From the NCBI GenBank assembly GCA_964017235.1, contig OZ024940.1:4712001-4776000 (forward strand): a stretch of DNA of 64,000 nt, read 5' to 3'. How positions within the stretch are numbered: the first letter of the stretch is position 1; each line of letters begins with the position of its first letter. Made by a program: the position numbers and the translations under genes. This DNA is from Sabellastarte sp. h YS-2021. Its lineage: Eukaryota > Annelida > Polychaeta > Sabellida > Sabellidae. Below the pieces are notes generated by a model. That model was given only the letters and a program-made list of their open reading frames with translations. It was not told where the DNA came from and did no database searches. Of this stretch, positions 37,701 through 42,776 are shown in pieces.

Positions 37701-40299
37701 ATTGGTTAGATTAACTAAAAATCATGTGTCACCAGTTTTACAGATATCAACACCACTTTAATAATTTTACATGTATGGACCTGGTTCTCTTGCTTCTCAA
37801 AATAAGCATGTTTTCAAATACCCTGTGATTCTGTTACATTTTATGGTATTAACTTTTGTTAGACATATCCCATTATATCCCCTCCTAATGAGGTGCTGAC
37901 TAGACACACTGAATAATATAATCTGATTTGTCCTTCAAACAATGGACATTCCATTGAGTAAGCATGTAACTAAAAACAACGGTAATCCTTACATACAATG
38001 CATTTTAGCATACAGCTTTTGTCCTACCATCTGCTTTAAACATTTGGCCATCCTGATTTACTCCCGTAAACAATGACCACTGCATTTGTCTATTCAAAAC
38101 CTAGGAATTGTTCAGCACATGCCAGGAAACAAACCATTTTGGCCGGCATTCAATAGTACTGTGGTCAGTGGAACCTCTATAGTGTAACCATGCTGAGAGG
38201 AGTGAGATTTTGGTTGAATAACAGAAGGCTAAAACTGAAGGGAGATGAAATTTTGGAATTGGGAAAACGAGTTCATGAAATCAAACAATTTTACAATTGA
38301 GGTTTTAATGTCATTAAAACTTTGTGTTTTCAAAAATGCTACAAAAAACCCTCAGTCCTTACACACAACATTTTACTTTGAAGGTCTGTGCTATTTAGTA
38401 AGTTGATCATTAATTACCTAAATTGAGATTTTTTCAGCCACCATGCAAACATCATATGACTCCACTCTACATATTTTATCAAATACAACTAAATAAATCT
38501 AAAAATATGTCTACAGCTACAAATATTTTGAATATGTAACAAAAGGAAATGTCCCCGTTTATTTTGCCTTTGCTTCTTCTGTATAGGAGACCTCATAATC
38601 TTCTAAATTCCCTTTTTAATACAATTATTTTTCATATACCATAGAAGCATTTATAAATCTTAATAAAAAAAATTTTAAAATTCACGAAAAACGACAAAAA
38701 TGTCCACTTACATTTTCTAAAATGAGCTTTTTCTTTCCTTCTGAATATAATTTAAGTAAAATGATTCTGTCTTACACCTGTTATTTGTTAAACTTGTCAG
38801 CATTACACTTTTTGTTACTTTTATAAGGCTTTGATTTGAGTCAGTGTAATAAAAACAGTGATAACACAACTAAAAATATTTTCTATCTCATCTCATAAAT
38901 ATTTTAGAAAAGCATGGACTTCTGCTTATGACTAATGAAACATCTATAAGGGGTTTGCTATGCTAGTAAAATGTTTTGCAATGTCACTTACTTCAGTACT
39001 AAAATAGTTGAATGTTTTATAAGCCCCAATGAGGCTGATTTTGTTGCAAAAATGCAAAAAGTATCAACTTTCACCCTTTCAAAGGGTGAGAGTGTTGTTA
39101 TCGGTCTGTCTAGTTTGTCTCTCTATGCACACAATTTATTGGGTCTGGGTTTTATTGTCATATCTCATGCAGTTCTACCTATAGCTCAGTTCCTCAAAGT
39201 TGATAAAGATCAAGTCTTTGTAATTTTTTTCTTTTTCTTTTCTAAAAAAAACACACACACAACTGGAAGGCGAGGCCAGGATTTTGCAGTTTTGGGTGTT
39301 GCCTGCTGTCATTGTTACTTACAAAAAATAATACAAAACAAACCCTACAATAAATGGCAAGCCTTTCCAATAATATTCCACACTTACAGTGGGCTTTATT
39401 ATACCAAAGTGACTCCTGTCACGGCATCGTGGTGTTAATATTCTGTCTAAAGTCACGGTATCCCCAAAAAAGTCAAAGTCAAGACACTCAGTCAATTTAT
39501 TTGTGGTGTATTTGCTTGATAATAAAATATGAGGTCATATAATTTCGTGGGGTTTCCCAAAACAATATTTTCTACTTCAAGATTAAATACTTCAAATTTG
39601 AGGATGAACAGCACAACACATGAATATATTCATGTATCTGTACAATAAATTTGACAATTCTATGGGATTTCTTAACACTATTTTACTTGAAGATCAAAAT
39701 ACATGGACAACTCATTAATATTTATGAGGTACAGAAGTCTGTGAGATTTCCCTAGAATTTCATGCTGGTGTTTCTTAACAATACTGTACTCGAAGATCAA
39801 AATTCTGTGAAGGACAACTCATTAATATTCATGAGGTCACGGTATTCTGTGGAGTCCCTTACATATTTTATTGGCAGAGCATGCGACTATTTGTGTGCAT
39901 TGAGTTTATATGGTTAAATTTGCGATGCCGTGACTTAAAACCATGATACCATGACAGGAGTCACTTCGTTATTATACATGCCCAACTCACCCAAGCTGGC
40001 AGCTCTTCCACTCGAGCTAAGATTGCCTCCTTTTCATTGAGAGCTGCATGCCTGGCGAAGGCCTTCTTGGAGTCTTTCACCTTCCTGTACTCCTCATTAC
40101 TCATGTACATAAACAGGCCGATCATGACCCAGGCCGTGCTGAAGCCGAAATAGCCGAGAATCCAAACCGCCAACAGAGCTCCCACGTATTTGAAGTATCG
40201 AACAAGCAGGGGCAGCAACTGAACTCCCATCTGCGTCCTAGCCCCGTTTGTCGGAGACTTCTGGGTTGGCGAGGGGGGAGCTGAAGATTTCTGCTCCAT
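335..40299 (-). CDS. ESYT: Extended synaptotagmin (E-Syt) gene, 5' part: hairpin, SMP and start of C2A
   Basis: E-Syts tether the ER to the plasma membrane. The SMP domain carries glycerolipids between the membranes and the C2 domains bind membrane and Ca2+. Eleven coding exons are read on the minus strand: 40299-39991, 33319-33140, 24224-24148, 20168-20102, 15690-15601, 14085-14030, 12933-12813, 11222-11123 or 7736-7637 (alternatives), 1525-1455 and 417-335. Phases agree at every junction and give about 384 residues in the window. Diagnostic stretches are a hydrophobic hairpin in exon 1, then LPAW joined to VYFPDIEKAEWLNK, PPRIGGVKVY, GTLRV and YYMVLPNKI in the SMP domain, and GKSDPY plus ELEVMDQDPGEDDELG in C2A. 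The remaining C2 domains and the stop lie left of position 1. Family assignment is very secure; paralogue (ESYT1, 2 or 3) is not assignable, since invertebrates usually have one gene. Confidence 0.95.
418..1454. other. E-Syt intron 9, unassigned
   Basis: No exon or clear repeat is visible. A SINE-core-like gttggggtttgacattccat occurs near 585. Positions 1-54 and 168-215, beyond the exon, form a two-copy repeat (taaagtcatg…ggactcaagtac). Confidence 0.4.
1455..1525 (-). CDS. E-Syt exon 9: C2A middle
   Basis: The 71-nt exon encodes GAQVFKTKVIKETVNPKWNQ then YFE, the C2 strand pair with the family NPxWN motif. The acceptor is atacag and the donor gtgagt. It enters in phase 1 and leaves in phase 0. 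Confidence 0.92.
1843..6179. mobile_element. Element 1: hairpin-ended, tandem-array (pearl/Helentron-like) non-autonomous element
   Basis: The left end atgtccaccc (1843-1852) is the exact inverse of gggtggacat (6170-6179). The right end is a near-perfect palindrome (6156-6176) with arms tccacccccc/ggggggtgga. Inside are about 22 tandem units of roughly 169 bp (1965-5730), then a unique 3' segment and a GC-rich gccggac/atcggac microsatellite (6080-6130) just before the hairpin. This order (short inverted ends, core array, microsatellite, 3' hairpin) is that of pearl/HINE elements. No transposase is encoded. It lies in the E-Syt intron between exons 8a and 9. Confidence 0.7.
1965..5730. repeat. 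169-bp tandem array, about 22 copies
   Basis: Units share cgaaaattcaaaatggc and the dyad AAATGGCCGCCATTT, gataccctgtgggtcgaaaa and gaaatcgctctatct. Later units are nearly identical while the first three or four (1965-2500) and the final one are diverged, as expected for unequal exchange in the array centre. Open frames of about 100 codons on both strands arise because stops are periodically missing; they are not genes. Confidence 0.95.
6882..7253. mobile_element. 372-bp TIR element (MITE)
   Basis: The left end TTTATTATCCACC (6882-6894) and right end GGTGGATAATAAA (7241-7253) are perfect 13-bp inverted repeats. There is no coding capacity. A second left end of the same family, with tatccaccgcg and ggcggatatac, occurs at 9447-9500 without an obvious right end. 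Confidence 0.65.
7637..7736 (-). CDS. E-Syt alternative exon 8a: first part of C2A
   Basis: The 100-nt exon encodes GVLRLNVVAGRELKAADIKI then IGKGKSDPYCCVY plus one base, which completes a Val codon with exon 9 (VGAQVFKTKV). It fits the E-Syt C2A start GVLRIxxxEAxxL...GKSDPY. The acceptor is tgccag and the donor gtgagt, both stronger than those of exon 8b. Confidence 0.9.
8836..9060 (+). mobile_element. 225-bp TA-flanked MITE, copy 1
   Basis: The ends GAGTAAGAAATCTAAAATT and the inverse (…GATGTCTTACTC) are flanked on both sides by TA, as for Tc1/mariner-type insertions. Each end holds two direct copies of a tctaaaattcgcca block, giving a compound inverted terminus. It is non-coding and lies in E-Syt intron 8. 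Confidence 0.85.
9061..9415. other. E-Syt intron stretch right of the MITE, no feature
   Basis: AT-rich, no motif or repeat identified up to the TIR remnant at 9416; likewise 10232-11122, apart from possible regulatory sequence near exon 8b. Confidence 0.4.
9416..10231. mobile_element. Possible Tc1/pogo-like TIR remnant with nested fragments
   Basis: The left end CAGTAAACTCTGTGTAACTA and right end (inverse of CAGTAGTGTCTGTGTAACTA) are flanked by TA. The interior holds the partial 9447 element and another terminus-like stretch ending gaggttctactgta (10089-10102). It has no transposase frame. The ends are imperfect, so the call is tentative. Confidence 0.4.
11123..11222 (-). CDS. E-Syt alternative exon 8b: first part of C2A
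   Basis: The 100-nt open exon encodes GALQLHIVAAKELKAADISL then RGKKHSDPYCVVY plus one base. It has exactly the length and phase (0 in, 1 out) of exon 8a at 7736-7637, and 21 of 33 residues are the same, including the loop-1 Asp of KAAD and the SDPY motif. Its acceptor is preceded by a TG-rich tract (tgtgtgtttaag). Its donor, gtactg, is weak. Because 100 is not a multiple of 3, including both exons would shift the frame. A functional alternative exon is the likeliest reading; a recently silenced duplicate is possible. Confidence 0.78.
11310..11640 (-). mobile_element. SINE family A with internally duplicated body
   Basis: On the minus strand the body gtatgtactggtttcctctg…cagtttacag occurs twice (11356-11460 and 11490-11585), followed by a tail of acctgtacagtgttgaaagc and a TTTA-type repeat (11300-11335). 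The head side ends near 11640. Confidence 0.7.
12180..12840. repeat. Degenerate 163-bp tandem array containing the donor end of E-Syt exon 7
   Basis: The exon-end block catggggtact(t)(g/c)agag recurs at about 12183, 12346, 12494, 12656 and 12819; only the last is the real exon. Shared flanks include gaaaccatttattttaaaag and gttttcag(t)gctgaattca. The copies keep remnants of the exon 3' end and a weakened donor. Confidence 0.75.
12813..12933 (-). CDS. E-Syt exon 7: end of SMP domain
   Basis: The 121-nt exon encodes NTLRGVVQDQINYYMVLPNK, then IPIQLADTVSLASLKYPMPQ. This matches the E-Syt SMP-C2A junction (ISNYLVLPNRI...LRFPVPKG). The acceptor is tttcag and the donor gtaaga. It ends in phase 0, so either 100-nt C2A exon can follow. 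The donor end lies in a degenerate tandem array of about 163 bp. Confidence 0.93.
13250..13890. mobile_element. Element 4: small hairpin-ended tandem-repeat element
   Basis: The left end taccccacagcc (13250-13261) is the inverse of ggctgtggggta (13879-13890). The right end forms a hairpin with taccccaacagcc (13860-13872). Inside are four units of about 145 bp (aaggtcaaaggtcaaatcaa…cctacaccccctaaccaatg…). It has the same architecture as element 1 in 641 bp. Confidence 0.65.
14030..14085 (-). CDS. E-Syt exon 6: SMP domain; first unit of a tandem exon array
   Basis: The 56-nt exon encodes NVDFDLTNTANILDVPVL plus two bases of the next Ser codon, equivalent to the LTNLLDxPG region of other E-Syts. 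The acceptor is tgtacag and the donor a strong gtaagt. Four further copies follow upstream in transcription sense, in 107-bp steps. Only this unit has a good donor. Confidence 0.92.
14030..14565. repeat. 107-bp tandem array of E-Syt exon 6, five units
   Basis: The acceptor-proximal ttctgtaca recurs at 14084, 14191, 14298, 14405 and 14512, exactly 107 bp apart. Units 2-5 keep the acceptor and a conceptual NVDFDLTNMSNILDVPV but lack a donor and run into a TGA. Units alternate between two subtypes (aaaagagacattaagag versus aacagagacatttagag), showing a two-unit duplication. Confidence 0.9.
14776..14850 (-). mobile_element. SINE fragment (family A tail)
   Basis: The sequence atttatttatttggggtttt then cgctttcaacactgtacagg is the reverse complement of the 3' tail of the family A SINEs at 11310 and 30390. 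The head is missing. Confidence 0.6.
14850..15375. repeat. 'gaccttgaagg' repeat block (about 146-bp period)
   Basis: Units contain gaccttgaaggaggggtc, aggtcaaatctgaccac, agattcccagcccatgattt and ttataagcacttttaa. The block ends with a segment carrying gcggccatcttgt (15273). The same family recurs at 19085-20030, 20580-21200 and 60020-60800. Confidence 0.8.
15601..15690 (-). CDS. E-Syt exon 5: SMP domain
   Basis: The 90-nt, phase 0-0 exon encodes IQGTLRVQMRPLVKVIPI then IGGLNVFFLNTP, which is the conserved GxLRVxLEPLIxxxPxxGxxxxFFxxxP signature of E-Syt SMP domains. The acceptor is attttcag and the donor gtaagt. Confidence 0.94.
15691..16319. other. E-Syt intron 4 stretch, no feature
   Basis: AT-rich with poly-T tracts; nothing recognisable before the SINE at 16320. 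The interval 16600-17680 is similarly empty. Confidence 0.4.
16320..16600 (-). mobile_element. SINE family B, tRNA-headed, plus second fragment
   Basis: On the minus strand ggtggcctagtgggttagca resembles a Pol III A box. A body follows with ctgtcacctctgtgtgtggg. A second head fragment lies at 16560-16597. Related copies occur at 18920-18995 (-), 24510-24640 (+) and 53650-53760 (+). Confidence 0.6.
17680..17780 (+). repeat. 5S rRNA-like repeat fragment
   Basis: The stretch gggctacattagtacttgga then tgggtgac matches the 3' half of 5S rRNA, and upstream actttcataacttgtgacat is shared with the copy at 40805-40905. A 5S-headed SINE (SINE3-like) remnant is the likely origin. It is too short and diverged to be a gene. 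Confidence 0.6.
17930..18175 (+). mobile_element. SINE family A
   Basis: The A-box-like gggtggtctagtgg and B-box-like ggttcggggtttgatcc are followed by a body (gggaaagccgatagttgctt) and a tail (cagagtgtgttgaaagtgga). This is a tRNA-derived SINE, not a tRNA gene. Confidence 0.75.
18200..18920. other. E-Syt intron 4 stretch without recognised content
   Basis: An open frame of 116 codons (18326-18676, plus) has no recognisable motif and reads like chance intronic sequence. No repeat family was identified here. Confidence 0.4.
19085..20030. repeat. 'gaccttgaagg' repeat block, longest copy
   Basis: Several units of the same family as 14850-15375 end in a distinctive 3' module: gaagagcttcaaggtcaaat, a gaccttgaaattgaaggtca pair, tgcccatatgtacccatata and agttatcacgtcc. 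The same module is seen at 60530-60790, so two copies define a longer element end. It stops about 70 bp from E-Syt exon 4. Confidence 0.75.
20102..20168 (-). CDS. E-Syt exon 4: SMP domain
   Basis: The 67-nt exon encodes YMSDSDIKVAVRG then ITAGIKDLQ, the SMP segment with the conserved AGIKxIQ motif. The acceptor is tctccag. The donor is gtttgt, weaker than its neighbours. It starts with one base completing the split codon from exon 3 and ends in phase 0. Confidence 0.9.
20329..23341. mobile_element. Element 3: hairpin-ended tandem-array element
   Basis: The left end TGTCAGCTGAC (20329-20339) is the inverse of GTCAGCTGACA (23331-23341). The right end is a hairpin with arms at 23314-23324 and 23331-23341, preceded by a gcggac microsatellite (23277-23300). 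A second hairpin, AGTGCCCG-TGAA-CGGGCACT (20308-20327), abuts the left end. Inside are a 'gaccttgaagg' block (20580-21200) and a 155-bp array (21340-22935). Confidence 0.65.
21340..22935. repeat. 155/167-bp tandem array with higher-order structure
   Basis: The gattt marker spacing runs 153, 155, 156, 155, 155, 155, 167, 155, 155, 167. The 167-bp units (ending at 22444 and 22921) carry a variant block aactta ctcaccatattgtagc. The last six units form two 477-bp higher-order repeats. Confidence 0.85.
23342..24147. other. E-Syt intron 3, mostly unassigned
   Basis: Positions 23470-23610 contain two or three copies of a gggatttcctagcaatattt motif related to the inside of the TIR element at 39405. 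The rest shows nothing recognisable. Confidence 0.4.
24148..24224 (-). CDS. E-Syt exon 3: SMP domain
   Basis: The 77-nt exon reads PPRIGGVKVYIDNVKRDEI then IMDLEI and matches the SMP strand region (PxRIxGVKVYTENV) of E-Syts. The acceptor is gttacag and the donor gtaagt. It ends in phase 2 and joins exon 4 to complete a serine codon. Confidence 0.93.
24510..24640 (+). mobile_element. SINE family B
   Basis: The sequence cagtggcctagtgcttggca then cgatgtgggctcaactccca gives A- and B-box-like tRNA features, followed by gattgtcccaatatgaccct as in the copy at 16320 (reverse). Confidence 0.55.
25130..25330 (-). mobile_element. SINE family A
   Basis: It is the reverse complement of the family A body: gttttatggggcattccac, catattgtgatgggtagttt, ggtcaagattctgcactgta and gcgcccgggcagagattcga (B box side). 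Confidence 0.65.
26290..28805. repeat. 133-bp tandem array, about 19 copies
   Basis: The marker tgggtctgaaact recurs at 26381, 26514, 26646, 26779, 26912, 27045 and so on. Units contain aaaagtaggtgaatgagtta, aaaaattggctatctgcaat and tttactcattttgagtaggt. The array is flanked on both sides by the 169-bp family. Confidence 0.95.
28805..29755. repeat. 169-bp-family array, about six copies (second site)
   Basis: Units share gaaaattcaaaatggccgcc, gaaatcgctctatctagcac and ggttttcgagatataagcat with the array at 1965-5730 but form a separate subfamily (ggcgagacaaaaat instead of ggggaggggaaaat). Two further units lie at 25905-26170. Confidence 0.92.
30390..30630 (+). mobile_element. SINE family A, best-preserved copy
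   Basis: A tRNA-like head (catggtggtgcagtggtaac, ccggcagttcaaaccctgg) leads to a body with ggaaagttggtagttgctta and ctgtatgtactggtttcctc, and the tail acctgtacagtgttgaaagc then aaaccccaagtaaaaaag. It can serve as reference for the family. Confidence 0.8.
31090..31900. repeat. 51-bp minisatellite, about 14 copies
   Basis: Units read taacaagccatgatgagaca then tttagctataggacaagtgt ggacaggcc. The period of 51 (some 54) is a multiple of three, so a 151-codon open frame with 17-residue repeats appears on the minus strand. It has no start context or splice support. Confidence 0.9.
31900..32959. other. E-Syt intron 2 stretch, no feature
   Basis: No repeat or exon could be supported between the minisatellite and the LINE-tail fragment. 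Confidence 0.4.
32960..33050 (+). mobile_element. LINE 3'-end-like fragment
   Basis: The sequence taaagggtactatacaaatt then gtgctatataaatgtttcta and an att-rich tail resembles the 3' ends (gcgctatataaat + ATT repeats) of many invertebrate LINEs. Only the tail is present. Confidence 0.4.
33140..33319 (-). CDS. E-Syt exon 2: N-terminal SMP domain
   Basis: The 180-nt, phase 0-0 exon encodes 60 residues from VYFPDIEKAEWLNKII to KFEKIDLGDI. The match to the E-Syt consensus for the first SMP helix (PAWVxFPDxERAEWLNK...MWP) is close. The acceptor is ttcag and the donor gtgagt. The acceptor and first codons are triplicated in tandem just upstream (see 33311-33470), so longer in-frame isoforms are conceivable. 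Confidence 0.93.
33311..33470 (-). repeat. 63-bp triplication of the E-Syt exon 2 splice acceptor
   Basis: The block gaagtaca(c/t)ctgaa(a/t)g recurs at 33311, 33374 and 33437. Each unit carries the pyrimidine-rich acceptor and first codons of exon 2. The 63 bp equals 21 codons, and the frame stays open through all three (units read YFPDIEKTDWLTKVHFEFIQ-like). Confidence 0.9.
33471..34920. other. E-Syt intron 1 stretch, no feature
   Basis: Only an (AAAT)n microsatellite (34178-34203) stands out. A short open minus-strand frame at 33590-33730 has a repeated Gly-Gly-Gln pattern by chance of a small internal repeat (ttggcctcc/ttggcctga). Confidence 0.4.
34921..35075. repeat. 26-bp minisatellite, about six copies
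   Basis: The unit gatgacaaaatgtgatacca then aaagag repeats almost perfectly; open minus-strand frames here are by-products. Confidence 0.9.
35358..35582 (-). mobile_element. 225-bp TA-flanked MITE, copy 2 (inverted relative to copy 1)
   Basis: It has the same length, ends and TA flanks as the copy at 8836-9060 and is nearly identical over the whole length when reverse-complemented, so both insertions look recent. It lies in E-Syt intron 1. Confidence 0.85.
35583..39395. other. E-Syt intron 1 stretch, largely featureless
   Basis: It contains a palindrome ccccctcccccgggggagta (near 36245-36264) that resembles the terminal hairpins of elements 1-4 but has no partner end. The remainder is AT-rich unique-looking sequence with no exon or repeat I can support. 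Confidence 0.4.
39405..39968. mobile_element. 564-bp TIR element with 9-bp target duplication
   Basis: The ends are CAAAGTGACTCCTGTCA and the inverse of CGAAGTGACTCCTGTCA; similarity extends over about 34 bp with five mismatches. TTATTATAC flanks both sides (39396-39404 and 39969-39977). A 9-bp duplication is typical of Mutator-like elements. The interior has repeats of gtggggtttccca / gtgagatttccct and no coding sequence. Confidence 0.85.
39991..40299 (-). CDS. E-Syt exon 1: start codon, ER membrane hairpin, start of SMP linker
   Basis: The 309-nt exon encodes residues 1-103. The ATG complement is at 40297-40299 and begins MEQKSSAPPSPTQKSPT. A Ser/Pro-rich cytosolic N-terminus (1-24) is followed by a long hydrophobic stretch (about 27-66), the hairpin that anchors E-Syts in the ER. 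A basic/acidic linker then leads to LARVEELPAW. The donor is gtgagt (39990-39985), phase 0. A TIR element sits only 13 nt inside the intron. No TATA box or clear upstream exon is visible. Confidence 0.93.
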
Positions 40300-42629
40300 T
40301 TTTCAAGTAATTATTCCAAGAGTATACTCCGCTAGAGCTGATAATTTGCTCCTTTGCAAACTTTTTCCACGCCAGAACTGACTTCCTGAGAGAACCAAAA
40401 TAAAAACAATGTTTACAAACACCGAAACGGGACTTTATAAACCGAAAAATTGGTGCCAACTAGTTTTACCGAAATGTTGAGTTATCGGTACGGTATATTT
40501 TGGACAGCCAAATGTAATTTCTGAAAATTAAAATGAAATTTCTGTACTCTTTAGCAAGATTTATTATTATTGACCAGTATTGCTTTTTTGTGAGCTTTTA
40601 GTGAACAGTCATTTTCAATGTGTGAAAAATATGTTAAGGATAAGTACTGTATCCTTAAAGCTATGTTCTCAAAAAGGGGATAAAAAGGAAACGAAAATTG
40701 AGCATTAAAAGTGACAAAAATTCCACTCATGCGGAGCAAATGTAGAAAAACCTAAAAGCTAGGCCTGGGAACTTAAAAGATAAGATAATGCAATATACTT
40801 TATTAAAGTATTACCCATCCAAGTACTAATGTAGCCCATAGCCACTTAACTTCAGTGAGCAGACAAATGTTCATCATGCTGCGCCACAATTTATGAAAGT
40901 CCCGAGACAAAAAAAGAATAAAAAAAGTGATTCCTTAAAAATACATATTTTCAGTGAATTCACAATTTATTTTTTGTCAAAATTGTAGGTTGTGTTAAGT
41001 AACTTTTTATGAACTGTAAATTCCATGTCCAATCTCTGGCAATCTTCATGTGCAGTTACTTTGATCATCCAAGTTGTGATAAGTTCGAGGCAAAAGTTGG
41101 AGTGGATAATACTATGCTTTGATATAAACTTAAGTATGCTCATTAATCATCCAAAAATTCTGTGAAAGGTCCAAGGTGGGGTTTGACATTCCCTTCAATA
41201 GCTCCCCCAAAATCATGCCTTCAGATAATTATATTTAGTACATGTTCACAGTGCAATGTTGTGCATAGGTACACATGATTTGGGATTTTTCAGTTGATAC
41301 AAGACAAACCAACAATGTTTTGAGGTTCAGCTTGTAACAATAAAGCTGACATTATACATCCACAATATATCAATAGGAGTGTCTGTATTTTTCTAGAATG
41401 CTAGAAGAGTAACAGAAAATATTACTATTACTGTATCCATATTTATTATAATTATTTTTACATTTCATTGAATAACAACGGGGACTTTGAAACACAAAAG
41501 AGATAAGTGTGCCCAGTAGAGTTATGTGTATACTTCTTCGCCTGGTTATTTGGTAAATACCAAAATGAGGTACAAAAATGAGCTATGTATTGAATTCACA
41601 AATCTAGCCAATAAGGACAGCCTATACAAAATTACTACTTGAAAGCTGTATGTGGGGTGGTTAGGTCCCAATGTGGGGCACTGATTTCAAGTAGAAATTG
41701 TATTATCACCATTTTAAAAGTCCCTTTTGTAGTAAATTAGTGTGATATTTTGTGTGTAAACAACATGCACGTGTAACTTAGACCAGTATTAAAGCATGTC
41801 TGTTTCAATAGAGACTTACAATAATATATTCTAACTATGGCAATAGAAGGACTTTGTCTTCAAGCTATGTCAAATTAACAAAACCAACAGTAGTAATATG
41901 GTAATATTTTCCCCAACGTACCATATTTTAATGAATTTGGCTTAAATTTTGTGATTTGTAGCACAATGATAGGATTAGCTTATCAACTACAAATTAGTTT
42001 CAATACAACTAAAACTAAGTCAAAATCCAGTAATAGCAATAGTTTTTCTCATGATTTATTTTTAAAAATCAAGAAGCATGCCATAACAAGGATAGAGCTC
42101 CTTCACTTGCTGAAATGACATTTTCATCTGTCTGATGTCATTTTATCAGTACAATATAGAGTGGCCTCTGGCCAAATATCATCCAAGTCTTGACAAGGAA
42201 AAACTTGTATGGGTAAACTGTATGTTGACAGGTGATAAGTCTCGGCTGTGTCACCACACAAGTAGCAAACTGTGCAATTTTTTTTTTAATTTATACACCA
42301 CTTTTTTTTTATTCATACTGAGTGACATTTATTTACCCTATGAAATATTTTTATGTCAATCCATAATCATATCAGGTATTATTGCAAATCAGAAGATGAT
42401 CTGCAATTGGTTACACCTGATAACCTTTGAAAATGGTTTGCTTCAGCAGTAAAAATAATGTAGTCAAAAATAGACAGTGATGTTATTAGATTTTGCCAAT
42501 TGTGGTTGAATATTTAGCCCAATTAGGGTGATTTTCTCATTTCCAAAAGTTCATACTGACAGAACACAGATATTGTAAATTGTTTTTGCCAGCTGTGTGT
42601 GCAGAAATACAGAGCTAAGCTGGAGTTTG
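40300..42629. other. Intergenic region between SLC17 (upstream) and E-Syt
   Basis: This 2.3-kb interval should hold the SLC17 3' UTR and the E-Syt promoter. A 5S-like repeat lies at 40805-40905. No TATA box, CpG-rich block or further exon was identified. A SINE-core-like gtggggtttgacattccctt occurs near 41175. Confidence 0.5.
40805..40905 (-). repeat. 5S rRNA-like repeat fragment, second copy
   Basis: On the minus strand tcactgaagttaagtggcta then ctacattagtacttggatgg corresponds to the internal part of 5S rRNA. The head actttcataaattgtggc is shared with the copy at 17680. Confidence 0.6.
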
Positions 42630-42776
42630 TTAAAGTTTTGTAGTGCTGGTCCAGATATCATTATTGTGTTGGGAATTATGAAGTTTCTCATCCACTGGTG
42701 AGAGCTCTGACTTCACATCCAAGGCCAAATTGTGGTTCCCTTCCTGTGGAATTTTGACGATGTCCATTTTCAACAG
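42630..42776 (-). CDS. SLC17 exon 12: cytosolic C-terminus and stop
   Basis: The 147-nt last coding exon encodes a hydrophilic tail from [20 protein letters not shown] to a TAA stop whose complement is at 42630-42632. The acceptor is ctttcag. The tail lacks family conservation, so it is assigned by phase and the open frame. No AATAAA signal was found close downstream; the nearest seen is near 42055. Confidence 0.8.
   Translation of the reverse strand: MLKMDIVKIPQEGNHNLALDVKSELSPVDEKLHNSQHNNDIWTSTTKL

Noticed and set aside
40238-40459. A 73-codon minus-strand open frame upstream of E-Syt exon 1
   Set aside because: It overlaps exon 1 in another frame and has no homology; probably 5' UTR or chance.
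40805-40905. A 5S rRNA gene
   Set aside because: Only the inner and 3' parts resemble 5S, with many changes and foreign flanks; no terminator T-run follows correctly.
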